15,940 nucleotides of DNA from GCA-002841655 sp964446775 (GCA_964446775.1 CAYURA010000018.1:1-15940), one strand, 5' to 3'. Positions 6,991-14,923 are shown, counted from the stretch's first letter. Program-made: numbers and translations. Notes: a model not told the origin generated them from the letters alone.

Positions 6991-7395
6991 ATGAAAAAAA
7001 TATTTTTTAAATTTTTATTTAGCATTTTCATTTTTAGTTTTCTGTTTATTTCTGCGCTTGTGCCAGTCTTCTTTGCGTCTGCAGACCCTGATTTTGGTGA
7101 AGGTATAATCCAAGATAATATAGGTTTGTCTGATAAATCCCCTATTGAAATTGCAGCTAAGTTAATTAATAATATTTTAATAATTTTGAGCATTCTAGCA
7201 GTTGCTCTAGTCATTTTTGCTGGTTTTAAATGGATGACTGCAGCGGGCAATGATGAAGAAATCACTAAAGCTAAAAAACTTTTAAGCTCGGGTGTAATTG
7301 GTTTAATCATCATTCTTTCTGCATGGGGCATTTCCTTATTCATCATGGAAATTATTGTGTCTTCATCTGGGACTAGAATTATTTCTATGCCATAA
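6991..7395 (+). CDS. pilin-like protein of the TrbC/VirB2 (T4SS pilin) type
   Basis: The 134-residue product has a long signal peptide (residues 1-31, ending FASA before DPDFGEG). It then has two membrane helices (about 60-80 and 97-121) separated by a short charged turn with WMTAAGNDEEITKAKK. The G.KWMTAAGN.EE..KAKK..SSGVIGL...LSAWGIS pattern is typical of the small two-helix pilin-like family common in Patescibacteria and annotated as T4SS or TrbC/VirB2-like pilin. Related VirB2 proteins are stored in the inner membrane and assembled into a thin fibre. No secretion ATPase or other conjugation gene lies in the window, so assembly genes must be elsewhere or the protein has another membrane role. 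It has its own extended -10 promoter and a strong Shine-Dalgarno sequence, suggesting high expression. A reverse-strand frame across it is a shadow. Confidence 0.85.
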   Translation: MKKIFFKFLFSIFIFSFLFISALVPVFFASADPDFGEGIIQDNIGLSDKSPIEIAAKLINNILIILSILAVALVIFAGFKWMTAAGNDEEITKAKKLLSSGVIGLIIILSAWGISLFIMEIIVSSSGTRIISMP

Positions 7396-7475
7396 CTTTA
7401 AATCTTTAATTAAACACAAATTTTATATAAACTTTAGAAGGCTCTTCTTAGAATAATGTCCTTTTGAATTTTGGC

Positions 7476-7529
7476 TTATTTATTTTATTTATTTTATTTA
7501 TTTTATTTATTTTATTTTATTTCATTTTA
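7476..7529. repeat. AT-rich tandem repeat with 9-bp unit TTATTTATT
   Basis: Four exact copies of TTATTTATT (7476-7511) are followed by degenerate units with the same T/A pattern up to about 7529. The array ends directly before the -35 box of the next gene (7531). Confidence 0.85.
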
Positions 7530-7530
7530 C

Positions 7531-7559
7531 TTGTTCTTTTAGAGTACTTATTATACAAT
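7531..7559 (+). promoter_or_regulatory. predicted promoter for the O-antigen ligase-like gene
   Basis: TTGTTC (7531-7536), a 17-bp spacer and TACAAT (7554-7559) give a moderate sigma70-type promoter. Transcription from about 7566 leaves a 38-base leader without a Shine-Dalgarno sequence. Confidence 0.45.
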
Positions 7560-7603
7560 AATTTTAGCCTACTAAAGGGCGATTTTAATTATCATACTAT
7601 TTT

Positions 7604-9826
7604 ATGACTGCTAAAACCTATAAACAAATCTTACAAGTTGGTATTTTTCTATCCCTAGGAGTGATTTTTTTAGTTTTTTCTAAACTCCTTTTTCCTTTTA
7701 TCACCTCTAAACAGATAAGTTTTAATATTTTAATGGAACTGATGTTTCCAATTTGGTTAGTTCTGATCTGGAAGTATCCTCAGTTTAGGCCTTTTAAATC
7801 GCTCGTAAGTTATGGTTTAGTTGCTTATTTATTAGTTATTTTAATAAGCTGTTTTACTGGAGTTGATTTTAATTTAAGTTTCTGGGGAGACGCTGAAAGA
7901 ATGTTAGGACTATTTCATATTACTCATTTCTTTTTATTCTATTTATATCTAATAACCGCTTTTAGAGATCGTAAAGATTGGGATATTTTATTTATTTTAT
8001 CTGTTTTTTTGGCTTTTACTCAGGCAATTATTGTTTTATTCCAAGACCGTAGAGGTTTTATTGGTAATACAGCATATGTTAGTGCTTATTATATTTTCAA
8101 CATCTTTTTTTCTTTAATTTTGATAAACAGGCATCGCATTCGCTTACATTGGCCACTATATCCTGCCTTAGTTCTTATGTTTTTTGCCTTTTTTAAAGCT
8201 AATACTTCAGGGGCAATTATCGGTTTAGCTACTAGCTTTCTTTTGCTCTTGTTTATGCTGGGTATTTTTGCCTCCAAAAAAAAGATACGCAGGCTTTCAT
8301 TATCCGTCTTCATTCTTATTTTCCTAGGTGCGATCATATTATTTTCTCAGTATAATCAAACTTGGTTCAAAGAGAATCGGATTTTGAGTAATTTGAGTTC
8401 TAATAAAGCGACTTTTCAGACTAGGCGTTTGTCTTGGGAGGGGGCTGCAAGGGATTTTAAATATCACCCTTGGCTAGGAGTTGGCTATGGTAATTATGCT
8501 TTCATTTTTGATCGTCAGTTTGATCCAAGTTTCTTTAACTATTCAACTACTGAAACATATTTTGATCGAGCCCATAATAATTTAATTGATATCGTTTCAA
8601 CTACAGGCGTCCTGGGACTCTTAGCCTATTTAAGCATTTTTATTTTTGTCATATTAGAGTGGATTAAATTATTTAAGGAAGAGGGGTGTCGTGTGCAAGC
8701 TGGCCAATCTGGTAAGCGAGCACGTGAGCTCCTGATTCTAATCGCCCTATTAGTCGCCTATTTTGTTCAGAATTTAGCAGTCTTTGATTCTTTCGCGACC
8801 TATATGGGTTTAATGATAGTTTTAGCATATATAGTCTTTCTCCGTCATAAAAATAAAGCAAGTGACAGTAAAGCTGAATCTATCGGCTCTGGCTCTGAAC
8901 TTTTTATCCTAATTAGTAGCTTTATCGTTATTTTAATTATCATGTTTAATTTCAATATTAGACCTCTTAAAACGATGAAAGGTTCAATTAAGGGCTATTC
9001 AATGATTTCACGCGGTCAAGTTGAGCCCGGTTTTGAAGTTTTTAACGAAACATTTACTAGAGAAACAGTGCTTGATCGCGATGCTCGCGAGGCCTTAATA
9101 AAATTAATAATTAATAATCCTAACTTATTATTTCAGTTAGGAGGTCCTGATAAAATTGAAATCGCTTTGGATTATCTTATTTCCTTAGCAGAACGTAATT
9201 TAGATTATAATCAAGCTGATAGTTTAATGCTCCTGCAAACGGCTCAGATCTATGACTTAGCTGCGAGGTATAATTATGGAGATACCGATAAATTTAGGGA
9301 ATATAGTAATCGGGCAGTTTTGGCAGTTAAAAGATCTATTAAGTCTAGTCCTAAGCGAGTTCAAGGTTTTCTGACTCTTGGTCAAATTCAAGCTAAAGCT
9401 GGTAAATATGATCTAGCTGAAACTGCTTTTCTTAATGCTGTGGAGTTAAACCCTAGTTTTATGGGAGCTCAATGTCAATTAGCTAGTTTCTATTTTATCA
9501 AAGAAGATCAGCGGTATTTAGAACGTGGGAGTATTTGCCTTAAAGGCGGAGATACTGGCTTGAGCCCCGAAATACTATTAGCTATGATTAATGATGATGG
9601 TGTTAATAGTGACCCCGAGCTTATGTTGTTTGCCTATAGAGCTTTAGCTAGAAAAGCTAACCAAACGCCAGAAGTGTATTTAGAATTAGCAAGGTTGGAA
9701 ATTCAGGCGGGTAATTTAGAGGCGGCGATTAATGCGGCGATTATCGCTAGTGATATAGACGAGACACTTAAGCCAGAGGTAGAAAGATTTATTGAGGAGT
9801 TAAAAAAATTATCAGCCAGAGAATAG
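7604..9826 (+). CDS. O-antigen ligase/polymerase-like (Wzy_C) membrane protein with TPR tail
   Basis: Proteins of this superfamily join or transfer lipid-linked glycans on the outer side of the membrane (Wzy polymerases, WaaL ligases, PglL-type glycosyltransferases). The 740-residue product has roughly ten or more membrane helices in residues 10-465. A large outer loop carries the Wzy_C signature: TRRLSWEGAARDFKYHPWLG at about 270-290, then VGYGNY, and later DRAHNNLID with the conserved His at residue 324. From about residue 480 the chain is soluble and helical, with TPR-like repeats (for example FLTLGQIQAKAGKYDLAETA followed by FLNAVELNP, and VYLELARLEIQAGNLEAA). A TPR tail on this fold is common in Patescibacteria and may bind a partner. 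Which sugar or acceptor is used cannot be told. No glycosyltransferase or flippase gene is nearby. A terminator closes the unit. There is no Shine-Dalgarno sequence, and the ATG is the first one before the first helix. Confidence 0.87.
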   Translation: MTAKTYKQILQVGIFLSLGVIFLVFSKLLFPFITSKQISFNILMELMFPIWLVLIWKYPQFRPFKSLVSYGLVAYLLVILISCFTGVDFNLSFWGDAERMLGLFHITHFFLFYLYLITAFRDRKDWDILFILSVFLAFTQAIIVLFQDRRGFIGNTAYVSAYYIFNIFFSLILINRHRIRLHWPLYPALVLMFFAFFKANTSGAIIGLATSFLLLLFMLGIFASKKKIRRLSLSVFILIFLGAIILFSQYNQTWFKENRILSNLSSNKATFQTRRLSWEGAARDFKYHPWLGVGYGNYAFIFDRQFDPSFFNYSTTETYFDRAHNNLIDIVSTTGVLGLLAYLSIFIFVILEWIKLFKEEGCRVQAGQSGKRARELLILIALLVAYFVQNLAVFDSFATYMGLMIVLAYIVFLRHKNKASDSKAESIGSGSELFILISSFIVILIIMFNFNIRPLKTMKGSIKGYSMISRGQVEPGFEVFNETFTRETVLDRDAREALIKLIINNPNLLFQLGGPDKIEIALDYLISLAERNLDYNQADSLMLLQTAQIYDLAARYNYGDTDKFREYSNRAVLAVKRSIKSSPKRVQGFLTLGQIQAKAGKYDLAETAFLNAVELNPSFMGAQCQLASFYFIKEDQRYLERGSICLKGGDTGLSPEILLAMINDDGVNSDPELMLFAYRALARKANQTPEVYLELARLEIQAGNLEAAINAAIIASDIDETLKPEVERFIEELKKLSARE

Positions 9827-9853
9827 AATTTTAAGATAAAATTAATCAACCAG

Positions 9854-9880
9854 AAAAACGCCCTAAAAATGGGCGTTTTT
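9854..9880 (+). terminator. intrinsic terminator after the ligase-like gene
   Basis: AAAAACGCCC (9854-9863) and GGGCGTTTTT (9871-9880) are perfect complements around a seven-base loop, with the T-run at the end of the 3' arm. It lies 27 bases after the stop codon. Confidence 0.9.
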
Positions 9881-9937
9881 CATTTATATTTATTAGGCTA
9901 ATTTCATTAATATTTTTAAGTGTCTTCAGGGCCTATT

Positions 9938-9946
9938 TGCTAGGAT
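9938..9946 (+). promoter_or_regulatory. possible extended -10 element before the 10029 gene
   Basis: TGCTAGGAT (9938-9946) resembles an extended -10 element, with four of six bases matching TATAAT. It is the best candidate between the terminator at 9880 and the gene. A start near 9953 would place the 14-bp inverted repeat in the leader. Confidence 0.3.
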
Positions 9947-9971
9947 GAATTTGTGAGTCACCATGCCAAAT

Positions 9972-10013
9972 AGCTTCCATCTGTCGCTAACGCGCCAGGG
10001 ACAGATGGAAGCT
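9972..10013 (+). repeat. perfect 14-bp inverted repeat upstream of the 10029 gene
   Basis: AGCTTCCATCTGTC (9972-9985) and GACAGATGGAAGCT (10000-10013) are perfect complements around a 14-base GC-rich loop. The element is clearly richer in G+C than its surroundings and is not followed by a T-run. It lies directly before GAGG (10014-10017), the only Shine-Dalgarno-like sequence for the ATG at 10029. It may be an RNA leader hairpin or a small palindromic repeat inserted from elsewhere. Confidence 0.8.
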
Positions 10014-10028
10014 GAGGCACTAAATATT

Positions 10029-11048
10029 ATGAATTTTATAACTAAATTAAAAAAAGATCAGTCAAGGGTTAATAAAAGGGAAAGAAAAAAGTTGAGTTTT
10101 AGATTAGGTAAAAATGGTAGAAAAATTAATTTTAAATTATCTACTAAAAGATTTTTAGTATACTTAATTCCAGCTGTGATGCTGACTATTATACTCATTC
10201 TCCTTAGCCCATATATATTTCGATCTTGGACTAAATATCCTGAAGAGTTGAGGGTAGAGATTGCTTGGCAAGAATTTATTAATACCTTTAATGGTCCTTG
10301 TCGGGAAAGCTGTTTAGCTAGTCGTCAAAGCTATGCTAGTATTTGGCGGCCAGCTCATTTGAAACAAGTAAAATTGCAAGAAAAAGCTTTAGAGCAAGTA
10401 TTTGCTAGTGATAATAGTGAATTACAAAAAGCAATGATTAAAATCGTTGCGGCTGATAATGGTTCTACTGCTTTGCCAGTCTTTTTTGCTAAGCAACTGA
10501 TGGATCAAAATTTAAGTGATGAAAATAGACGTTTGATTGTCACTTTTTTCCCAGAGGCCTTTAATAATCCAGATTGGTTGAGCGCAGTGAGAGATGAAGT
10601 AGATAATTTTAATCTTACAGTCCAAGATAGGGCTTATGCATTGAGTTTACTTGCTTCATACCCTGAGTCAGAAAATATTATATTTCTTAAAAGAATAATA
10701 CTAGAAGAACGTGAGAAATTAATTTTAGAATCTGCTTTTAGAGTTGTGTCTGCCTGGCCTAAATCTAGTTTAGCTCTAAATGAAGAAGATCTGGATAATT
10801 TAACACAAGCAATTATAAACTCAGCTGATATAAGTCTGCGCTGGCGTCGTATTTGGATTTTGAGTGAGTTCGAAGTCGGTCTATCTGCTTGTAGGCGAGA
10901 AAAATTAACTCAAATTGCTAACAGAGGCTCATTAGATAATATCAGCCGTGGTCTAGCTGCAGAAGCTTTACGCTTAGAATATGGTCTAGAAATTAATACG
11001 CCAGAGCCGACAAATTCGGAATGGCAAGAACTATATGATTATTTATAG
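10029..11048 (+). CDS. membrane-anchored protein with helical repeat-like outer domain, unknown function
   Basis: From ATG 10029 the product has 339 residues. A very basic tail of about 40 residues (KLKKDQSRVNKRERKK and more) is followed by one membrane helix (FLVYLIPAVMLTIILILLS). An outer domain of about 270 residues then appears all-helical, with HEAT-like pairs such as ALPVFFAKQLMDQNLSDENR, DRAYALSLLASYPESENI and LRWRRIWILSEFEVG. The repeat assignment is weak, from pattern only. Two cysteines (CRESC) might form a disulphide. An in-frame ATG at 9963 would add 22 residues, but those codons would be read through the perfect inverted repeat at 9972-10013. I prefer 10029, which has GAGG at a slightly long distance. 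The next gene overlaps this one by 14 bases, so the two are probably cotranscribed and translationally coupled, and their products may act together at the surface. Confidence 0.72.
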   Translation: MNFITKLKKDQSRVNKRERKKLSFRLGKNGRKINFKLSTKRFLVYLIPAVMLTIILILLSPYIFRSWTKYPEELRVEIAWQEFINTFNGPCRESCLASRQSYASIWRPAHLKQVKLQEKALEQVFASDNSELQKAMIKIVAADNGSTALPVFFAKQLMDQNLSDENRRLIVTFFPEAFNNPDWLSAVRDEVDNFNLTVQDRAYALSLLASYPESENIIFLKRIILEEREKLILESAFRVVSAWPKSSLALNEEDLDNLTQAIINSADISLRWRRIWILSEFEVGLSACRREKLTQIANRGSLDNISRGLAAEALRLEYGLEINTPEPTNSEWQELYDYL

Positions 11049-14000
11049 CAGAGAATGCTTAATTATTTTATTTTTTTTATTACTTCTACTTTTTTTACAA
11101 GTTCCTAATGTTTTTGCTTTGGAAGTAGGGACTATCTTGTATCGGACTTCTAGTAAAGGGAAAATGTATGGTTATAGTAGTAAAGAGTTGGTTAAAGAGG
11201 AGCATGGAGTGATTTCTCACATTTATCCGGGCCATGCAGCTATTTATATTGGTCAAGAGAACGGCATAGATTATGTAGTGGAAGCACTAAGCACAGGTAT
11301 AGTTAAGACGCCAGCTAAATATTTTATTAACGAGAGTTTAAAGGAAGAGCTTGTAGCAGCTAGAATTCCGAAGCAAGCTAGCTCATGGCAGAGAGCTAAA
11401 GCCGTGGCAATTGCTAAATATTTAGCCAGTGCAGATTTAGCCTATGATTTTGATTTTTCTGATCAGAAAGGACCAGGTAGTGGTGATTGGACCTGCGTTG
11501 GTCTTACTGAAAAAGTATATGAAAGTGCTGACGCCTATAACCCAGAGAGAATTAGTGCCTTAGAATATAATCCTCGTTATTATGCGGTAGATATTACTCC
11601 AGATGGCTTTGATTCACAAAGTATTTATAATGAAAAGAAAGATGTTTTTTCTAAAGAATTAGAATTCTCAAAAATTAGTCGACGAAATACCACTATTTTA
11701 CCACTACCTGAAATTATCGGCTATAGCGCTGGTAAGGAATATCAAGGTAATCGTTACATCTTTCTGCCTTATACTCAAGCTATCCAAGCAAGCCTTCGAT
11801 CAGTTGCCGTAGATATAGAGATTAGCTCTAGTTTTAAAGATCAGGCTGTACGGGGTAAAGTTAATAATTTAGGATTAATTTTGAAATGGAGTTTAATTAA
11901 TAATCCAGTTTCTAGTGTTAAAAAAATTGCTAGCAGTATTGGTGCTATATTTAAAGATAATAAGACTGAGGCATTAATCAGGTTGTCTGATAATAATGAG
12001 TCTAATTATCAAAATGATTATCGTGATAGTGTTTTAGATGAGCAGCTAGAAGTGGATGATAATCCAAGAACAAAAGTAATAGAAAAGATTATTCAGCCAG
12101 AAATTAAAGCCCCATCAGTGGCTAATCAGCCAATTGGTACTAAAATAGCCAAAATTCCAGCTAGAGCTGAAATTGTTGAAAATAAAAATAGTTTAGATGA
12201 AAAAAATTCTCCAGAAAGTGATGAGGTGATCATAAAAAAAGATAAACTAGATTCAAGTAAGCAAACTGGTCAAGAAGAAATAAAAACAAGTTTATCTTTA
12301 TGGTCACCAATTGCTGAGCCGATTATAAAGCAAGAAAAAAAAGAGTCAGAGGAATTAAAGAAAGAAGATGGGGACAAGCCAGATAAACCTAATCAAGACT
12401 CTAGGCCCCCTACTAACAAAGATGATGATAATGAGAAGAAAAATGAAGCAGAAGAAAGCCCTGAACTCAATGAAGATCCACTTACCTTAGTGATTAGCCG
12501 TATTTATGCTGAGGGTAAAGATGATTGGCTGGAGATATGGAATTATGGTGATAAAGATATTAATCTGAAAGAACGAAAGATTAGGATAGAAAAGACTAAA
12601 ACAGCCTCAGATCCAGGTATAATCTTGCGTTTTGATGCTGATACAGATTTAATTGTTAAAGGGTCTTACGTAATTAGGGCTGGAGAAGCTTATAAAATAA
12701 TGCGTGATGATGCTAGTCCTGAATTATTAAATCAAGCTCAAGCTATTGCTGTCAGGCCAGATTTTACTTTCACCAATAACGGATACACTCTTTATTTAGC
12801 TAAAGGAACAGTTAGTAGTTTTGATGATGAAGATATTATTGATTTTGTTGGCTATGGTGACGCGCTATATTTTGAAGGGAGAGCTCCAGCCCCAACTTTA
12901 GAGCCAGGTTTTCTTTTGAGGCGTAAAGCAGCGGCTAATACTAAGTTAGAAGACATTTTAAATGATGGTATGCAGGCAAACTGGGCACCTATTTATGATA
13001 GCGATGATAATTTATTTGATTTTTTGCTTTGGCCGCTAGGAGGAGGACTGATACTAGAAGATGATGTAGTGAAAAAAGATGATGATGATGACGATGATAA
13101 AATAAATACTGATCCAGTAAATAATGATCAAGCAAGTAATACCGCCTTTACTTTAAATGCGGGCTTAGATTCTGAAGCGTTATTTCGACTTTGGTCATTT
13201 TCTGAGTGCCAAGGAGATACTAGCCCGGATATGATAAGTATGAATGAGCTTAATAATTTAGAAACACCAGGTTTTTGGCAAATTGGTCGTTGGGGCTGCG
13301 GTCAGAGATTGCCTAGTGGGGTAGAGGGACAATTTAAGGCTAATTTAAATCCAATTTTAAATGGTCAAACTTTTACCGTGTTGTTTAATTATCAGGCACA
13401 TACTGGTGATGGAAATCTTGCCTTTTCTTTAAGTAATGCTACAGCCAATGAAAGTTTGTCGGTCAATCTATTCCCAAATATGGTGGAATTTGCAGGTTTC
13501 CCAAATATCTCTGGACGTATTGCTGCCACTGTTGGAATGGAAGTTGATAAATGGCAACAAGTAGCCTTGGTTTGGAATACACTTGAAGGCTATTGGGCCC
13601 TATATATTGATGGAACTGAATTATTCCGTGAAGAATTTACTGGAGATGCTCCTGGTTTTGATACATTAACGATGAAGGCAATATCTGGTCAGATTGTTGT
13701 TGATGATATTGCTCTATGGCAAAGAGCACTCGCTAATAATGAATTGTCTTTTATTGCTAAAAGTAACGAGCCCTTTAATCCACAGTTAAGTTTAGATCCA
13801 CCGAGCACATTAGTCTTAAAACACGAGTTTAATTTTAATGAGACGAGCGGTAGTACTACTACTGATAAAGTGAGTGATTTAGAATGGGTTCTACCACCAG
13901 AAACTTTAGCCTATAATGGCTTAACTGGTCGAGCCTATAAGGCACCAGCAAGCAGCGAATCATATTTTTACAATATTTCACCATTAACAAAAAATAATTT

Positions 14001-14412
14001 TTCTCTTTCTTGGTGGTATCGTAATGACAATGAATTAGACACTACAAGTGGTCGGTTTCATTTAGCAGTCTTTAGTGGTGAAGATTCTCTCGGAGAATTT
14101 AGTATGGATTCTTCTCAGTTAACTTTAAATACCACAAATTGGGACGATATCTTAAGTGATGGTTCCCCTCATGACAATAATTGGCACCACTTAGCTATGA
14201 TTTACAATGATTATAAATATAGTTGGCAATTTTATATTGATGGAGTTTTAAAAAACGAGACAACACGTTTGCCGATTTTAAAAGGTATGACAATAGATAC
14301 TTTAAGATTCAGGAGTAGTACATATGGATACCGTTTAGATAATTTTAAAATTTGGCAAGGAGCTTTAAATACGGCTGATGTTTTGGCTCAGTTTGAAGCA
14401 GAAAAAATTTGA
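11035..14412 (+). CDS. large secreted multidomain protein: permuted NlpC/P60-type, lamin-tail-like and two LamG-like domains
   Basis: The 1125-residue product starts with a signal peptide (residues 1-28, ending NVFA). The first domain (about 30-190) looks like a circularly permuted NlpC/P60 (YiiX/YaeF-type) domain: ISHIYPGHAAIYIG supplies the His (67) and GDWTCVGLTEKVYES the likely nucleophile Cys (154), in the His-before-Cys order of that group. Such folds act as amidases or peptidases on peptidoglycan peptides, lipids or proteins. A region of unclear fold (190-340) and a Lys/Glu/Asp-rich linker (about 340-480) follow. A lamin-tail-like domain spans about 483-663 (DWLEIWNYGDKDINL, FTNNGYTLYL, DIIDFVGYGD). 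An Asp run (about 682-688) leads to two LamG/concanavalin-like domains: about 716-905 (WQQVALVWN, WALYIDG, DIALWQRAL) and 927-1125 (LSWWYRN, NWHHLAMIYND, WQFYIDG, FKIWQGALN). The last two suggest glycan or protein binding. No sorting motif or C-terminal anchor is visible. It overlaps the upstream gene by 14 bases and ends with TGA. Confidence 0.85.
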   Translation: MIIYSRECLIILFFLLLLLFLQVPNVFALEVGTILYRTSSKGKMYGYSSKELVKEEHGVISHIYPGHAAIYIGQENGIDYVVEALSTGIVKTPAKYFINESLKEELVAARIPKQASSWQRAKAVAIAKYLASADLAYDFDFSDQKGPGSGDWTCVGLTEKVYESADAYNPERISALEYNPRYYAVDITPDGFDSQSIYNEKKDVFSKELEFSKISRRNTTILPLPEIIGYSAGKEYQGNRYIFLPYTQAIQASLRSVAVDIEISSSFKDQAVRGKVNNLGLILKWSLINNPVSSVKKIASSIGAIFKDNKTEALIRLSDNNESNYQNDYRDSVLDEQLEVDDNPRTKVIEKIIQPEIKAPSVANQPIGTKIAKIPARAEIVENKNSLDEKNSPESDEVIIKKDKLDSSKQTGQEEIKTSLSLWSPIAEPIIKQEKKESEELKKEDGDKPDKPNQDSRPPTNKDDDNEKKNEAEESPELNEDPLTLVISRIYAEGKDDWLEIWNYGDKDINLKERKIRIEKTKTASDPGIILRFDADTDLIVKGSYVIRAGEAYKIMRDDASPELLNQAQAIAVRPDFTFTNNGYTLYLAKGTVSSFDDEDIIDFVGYGDALYFEGRAPAPTLEPGFLLRRKAAANTKLEDILNDGMQANWAPIYDSDDNLFDFLLWPLGGGLILEDDVVKKDDDDDDDKINTDPVNNDQASNTAFTLNAGLDSEALFRLWSFSECQGDTSPDMISMNELNNLETPGFWQIGRWGCGQRLPSGVEGQFKANLNPILNGQTFTVLFNYQAHTGDGNLAFSLSNATANESLSVNLFPNMVEFAGFPNISGRIAATVGMEVDKWQQVALVWNTLEGYWALYIDGTELFREEFTGDAPGFDTLTMKAISGQIVVDDIALWQRALANNELSFIAKSNEPFNPQLSLDPPSTLVLKHEFNFNETSGSTTTDKVSDLEWVLPPETLAYNGLTGRAYKAPASSESYFYNISPLTKNNFSLSWWYRNDNELDTTSGRFHLAVFSGEDSLGEFSMDSSQLTLNTTNWDDILSDGSPHDNNWHHLAMIYNDYKYSWQFYIDGVLKNETTRLPILKGMTIDTLRFRSSTYGYRLDNFKIWQGALNTADVLAQFEAEKI

Positions 14413-14464
14413 TAATTATTCTTTAATTTTAATTAAGTAATTAATTAGTCACGATTAAAATGTT

Positions 14465-14492
14465 AAAAAAACCGTTAGCATAGACTAACGGT
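14465..14492 (-). terminator. intrinsic terminator of the minus-strand gene
   Basis: ACCGTTAG (14471-14478) and CTAACGGT (14485-14492) pair around a six-base loop. Read on the minus strand the stem is followed by seven T (A-run at 14465-14471 on the plus strand), a typical terminator for the gene ending at 14524. It may also stop transcripts of the large plus-strand gene, though that side lacks a T-run. Confidence 0.8.
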
Positions 14493-14523
14493 CTTAACAA
14501 AAATGACTATTAACTCGGAAATA

Positions 14524-14802
14524 TTAAAACCCAAATTTTATCTTTATGGCAGTTACCACCACAAGGAGAACTGCCCCTAAGAGATAGGTTGCGGTTCGCA
14601 GCGAAATCTTTTTGATTTTATTATCATTGTCCATCATGGACAGTGATAATATAATAAGAAGCATCAGAACTATTCCAGCAATCACCGGATTTATCATATA
14701 CATGATAAATCCAGTAGAAAAAGATTCAAATAAATTTATTGATAATTTTGATTTTCTCATTTCCGCACGACTTAATTGCGGAATTTTTTTAAATTTTTCC
14801 AT
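14524..14802 (-). CDS. small two-helix membrane protein, unknown function
   Basis: The 92-residue product has a basic cytoplasmic-looking start (MEKFKKIPQLSRAEMRKSKL), a first membrane helix at about residues 33-55 (MINPVIAGIVLMLLIILSLS), a charged turn (MMDNDNKIKKISLR) and a second helix at about 70-86 (TYLLGAVLLVVVTAI). I do not recognise a family. Two things support the minus strand over the overlapping plus-strand frame. A near-consensus promoter faces it at 14924-14952, and a terminator with a T-run on this strand lies just beyond its stop. The leader of about 115 bases contains the hairpin at 14836-14893. There is no clear Shine-Dalgarno sequence near the start; GTAGGT about 15-20 bases upstream is too far. 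Confidence 0.65.
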   Translation of the reverse strand: MEKFKKIPQLSRAEMRKSKLSINLFESFSTGFIMYMINPVIAGIVLMLLIILSLSMMDNDNKIKKISLRTATYLLGAVLLVVVTAIKIKFGF

Positions 14803-14835
14803 TAAATTTATTTTTTTACCTACTCTTTTTTAAGG

Positions 14836-14893
14836 TTTTCGGCTTTCCCTTTTCTATTTTCTAAGAATAAAAAACAGCAAAGGGAAGCCAAAA
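14836..14893 (-). promoter_or_regulatory. long hairpin in the leader of the minus-strand gene
   Basis: On the plus strand, TTTTCGGCTTTCCCTTT (14836-14852) pairs with AAAGGGAAGCCAAAA (14879-14893) with two single-base bulges, around a 26-base loop. It lies within the predicted leader of the 14802 gene, upstream of its ATG. It could be an RNA regulatory structure; there is no T-run directly after it on the minus strand. Confidence 0.5.
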
Positions 14894-14923
14894 GATAGGT
14901 TTTATATTTTAAACTAATTTAAA

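Noticed and set aside
6966..7346. Reverse-strand frame of 126 codons across the pilin gene
   Set aside because: It mirrors the pilin frame, whose signal peptide, helices, promoter and Shine-Dalgarno sequence are all convincing; the reverse product has no recognisable features.
7434..7450. Short AGAAG/CTTCT stem after the pilin gene
   Set aside because: Only five base pairs, no T-run; too weak to call a terminator.
8089..8861. Two reverse-strand frames inside the ligase-like gene (8089-8337, 8673-8861)
   Set aside because: Shadows of the membrane-protein frame; no promoter, start signal or recognisable sequence.
13078..13101. Asp run ending DDDDK resembling an enterokinase site
   Set aside because: It is a GAT/GAC repeat in an acidic linker; a host protease site has no meaning here.
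14612..14833. Plus-strand frame of 73 codons overlapping the small minus-strand gene
   Set aside because: The minus-strand frame has a facing promoter, a strand-matched terminator and a sensible two-helix topology; the plus-strand frame has none of these.
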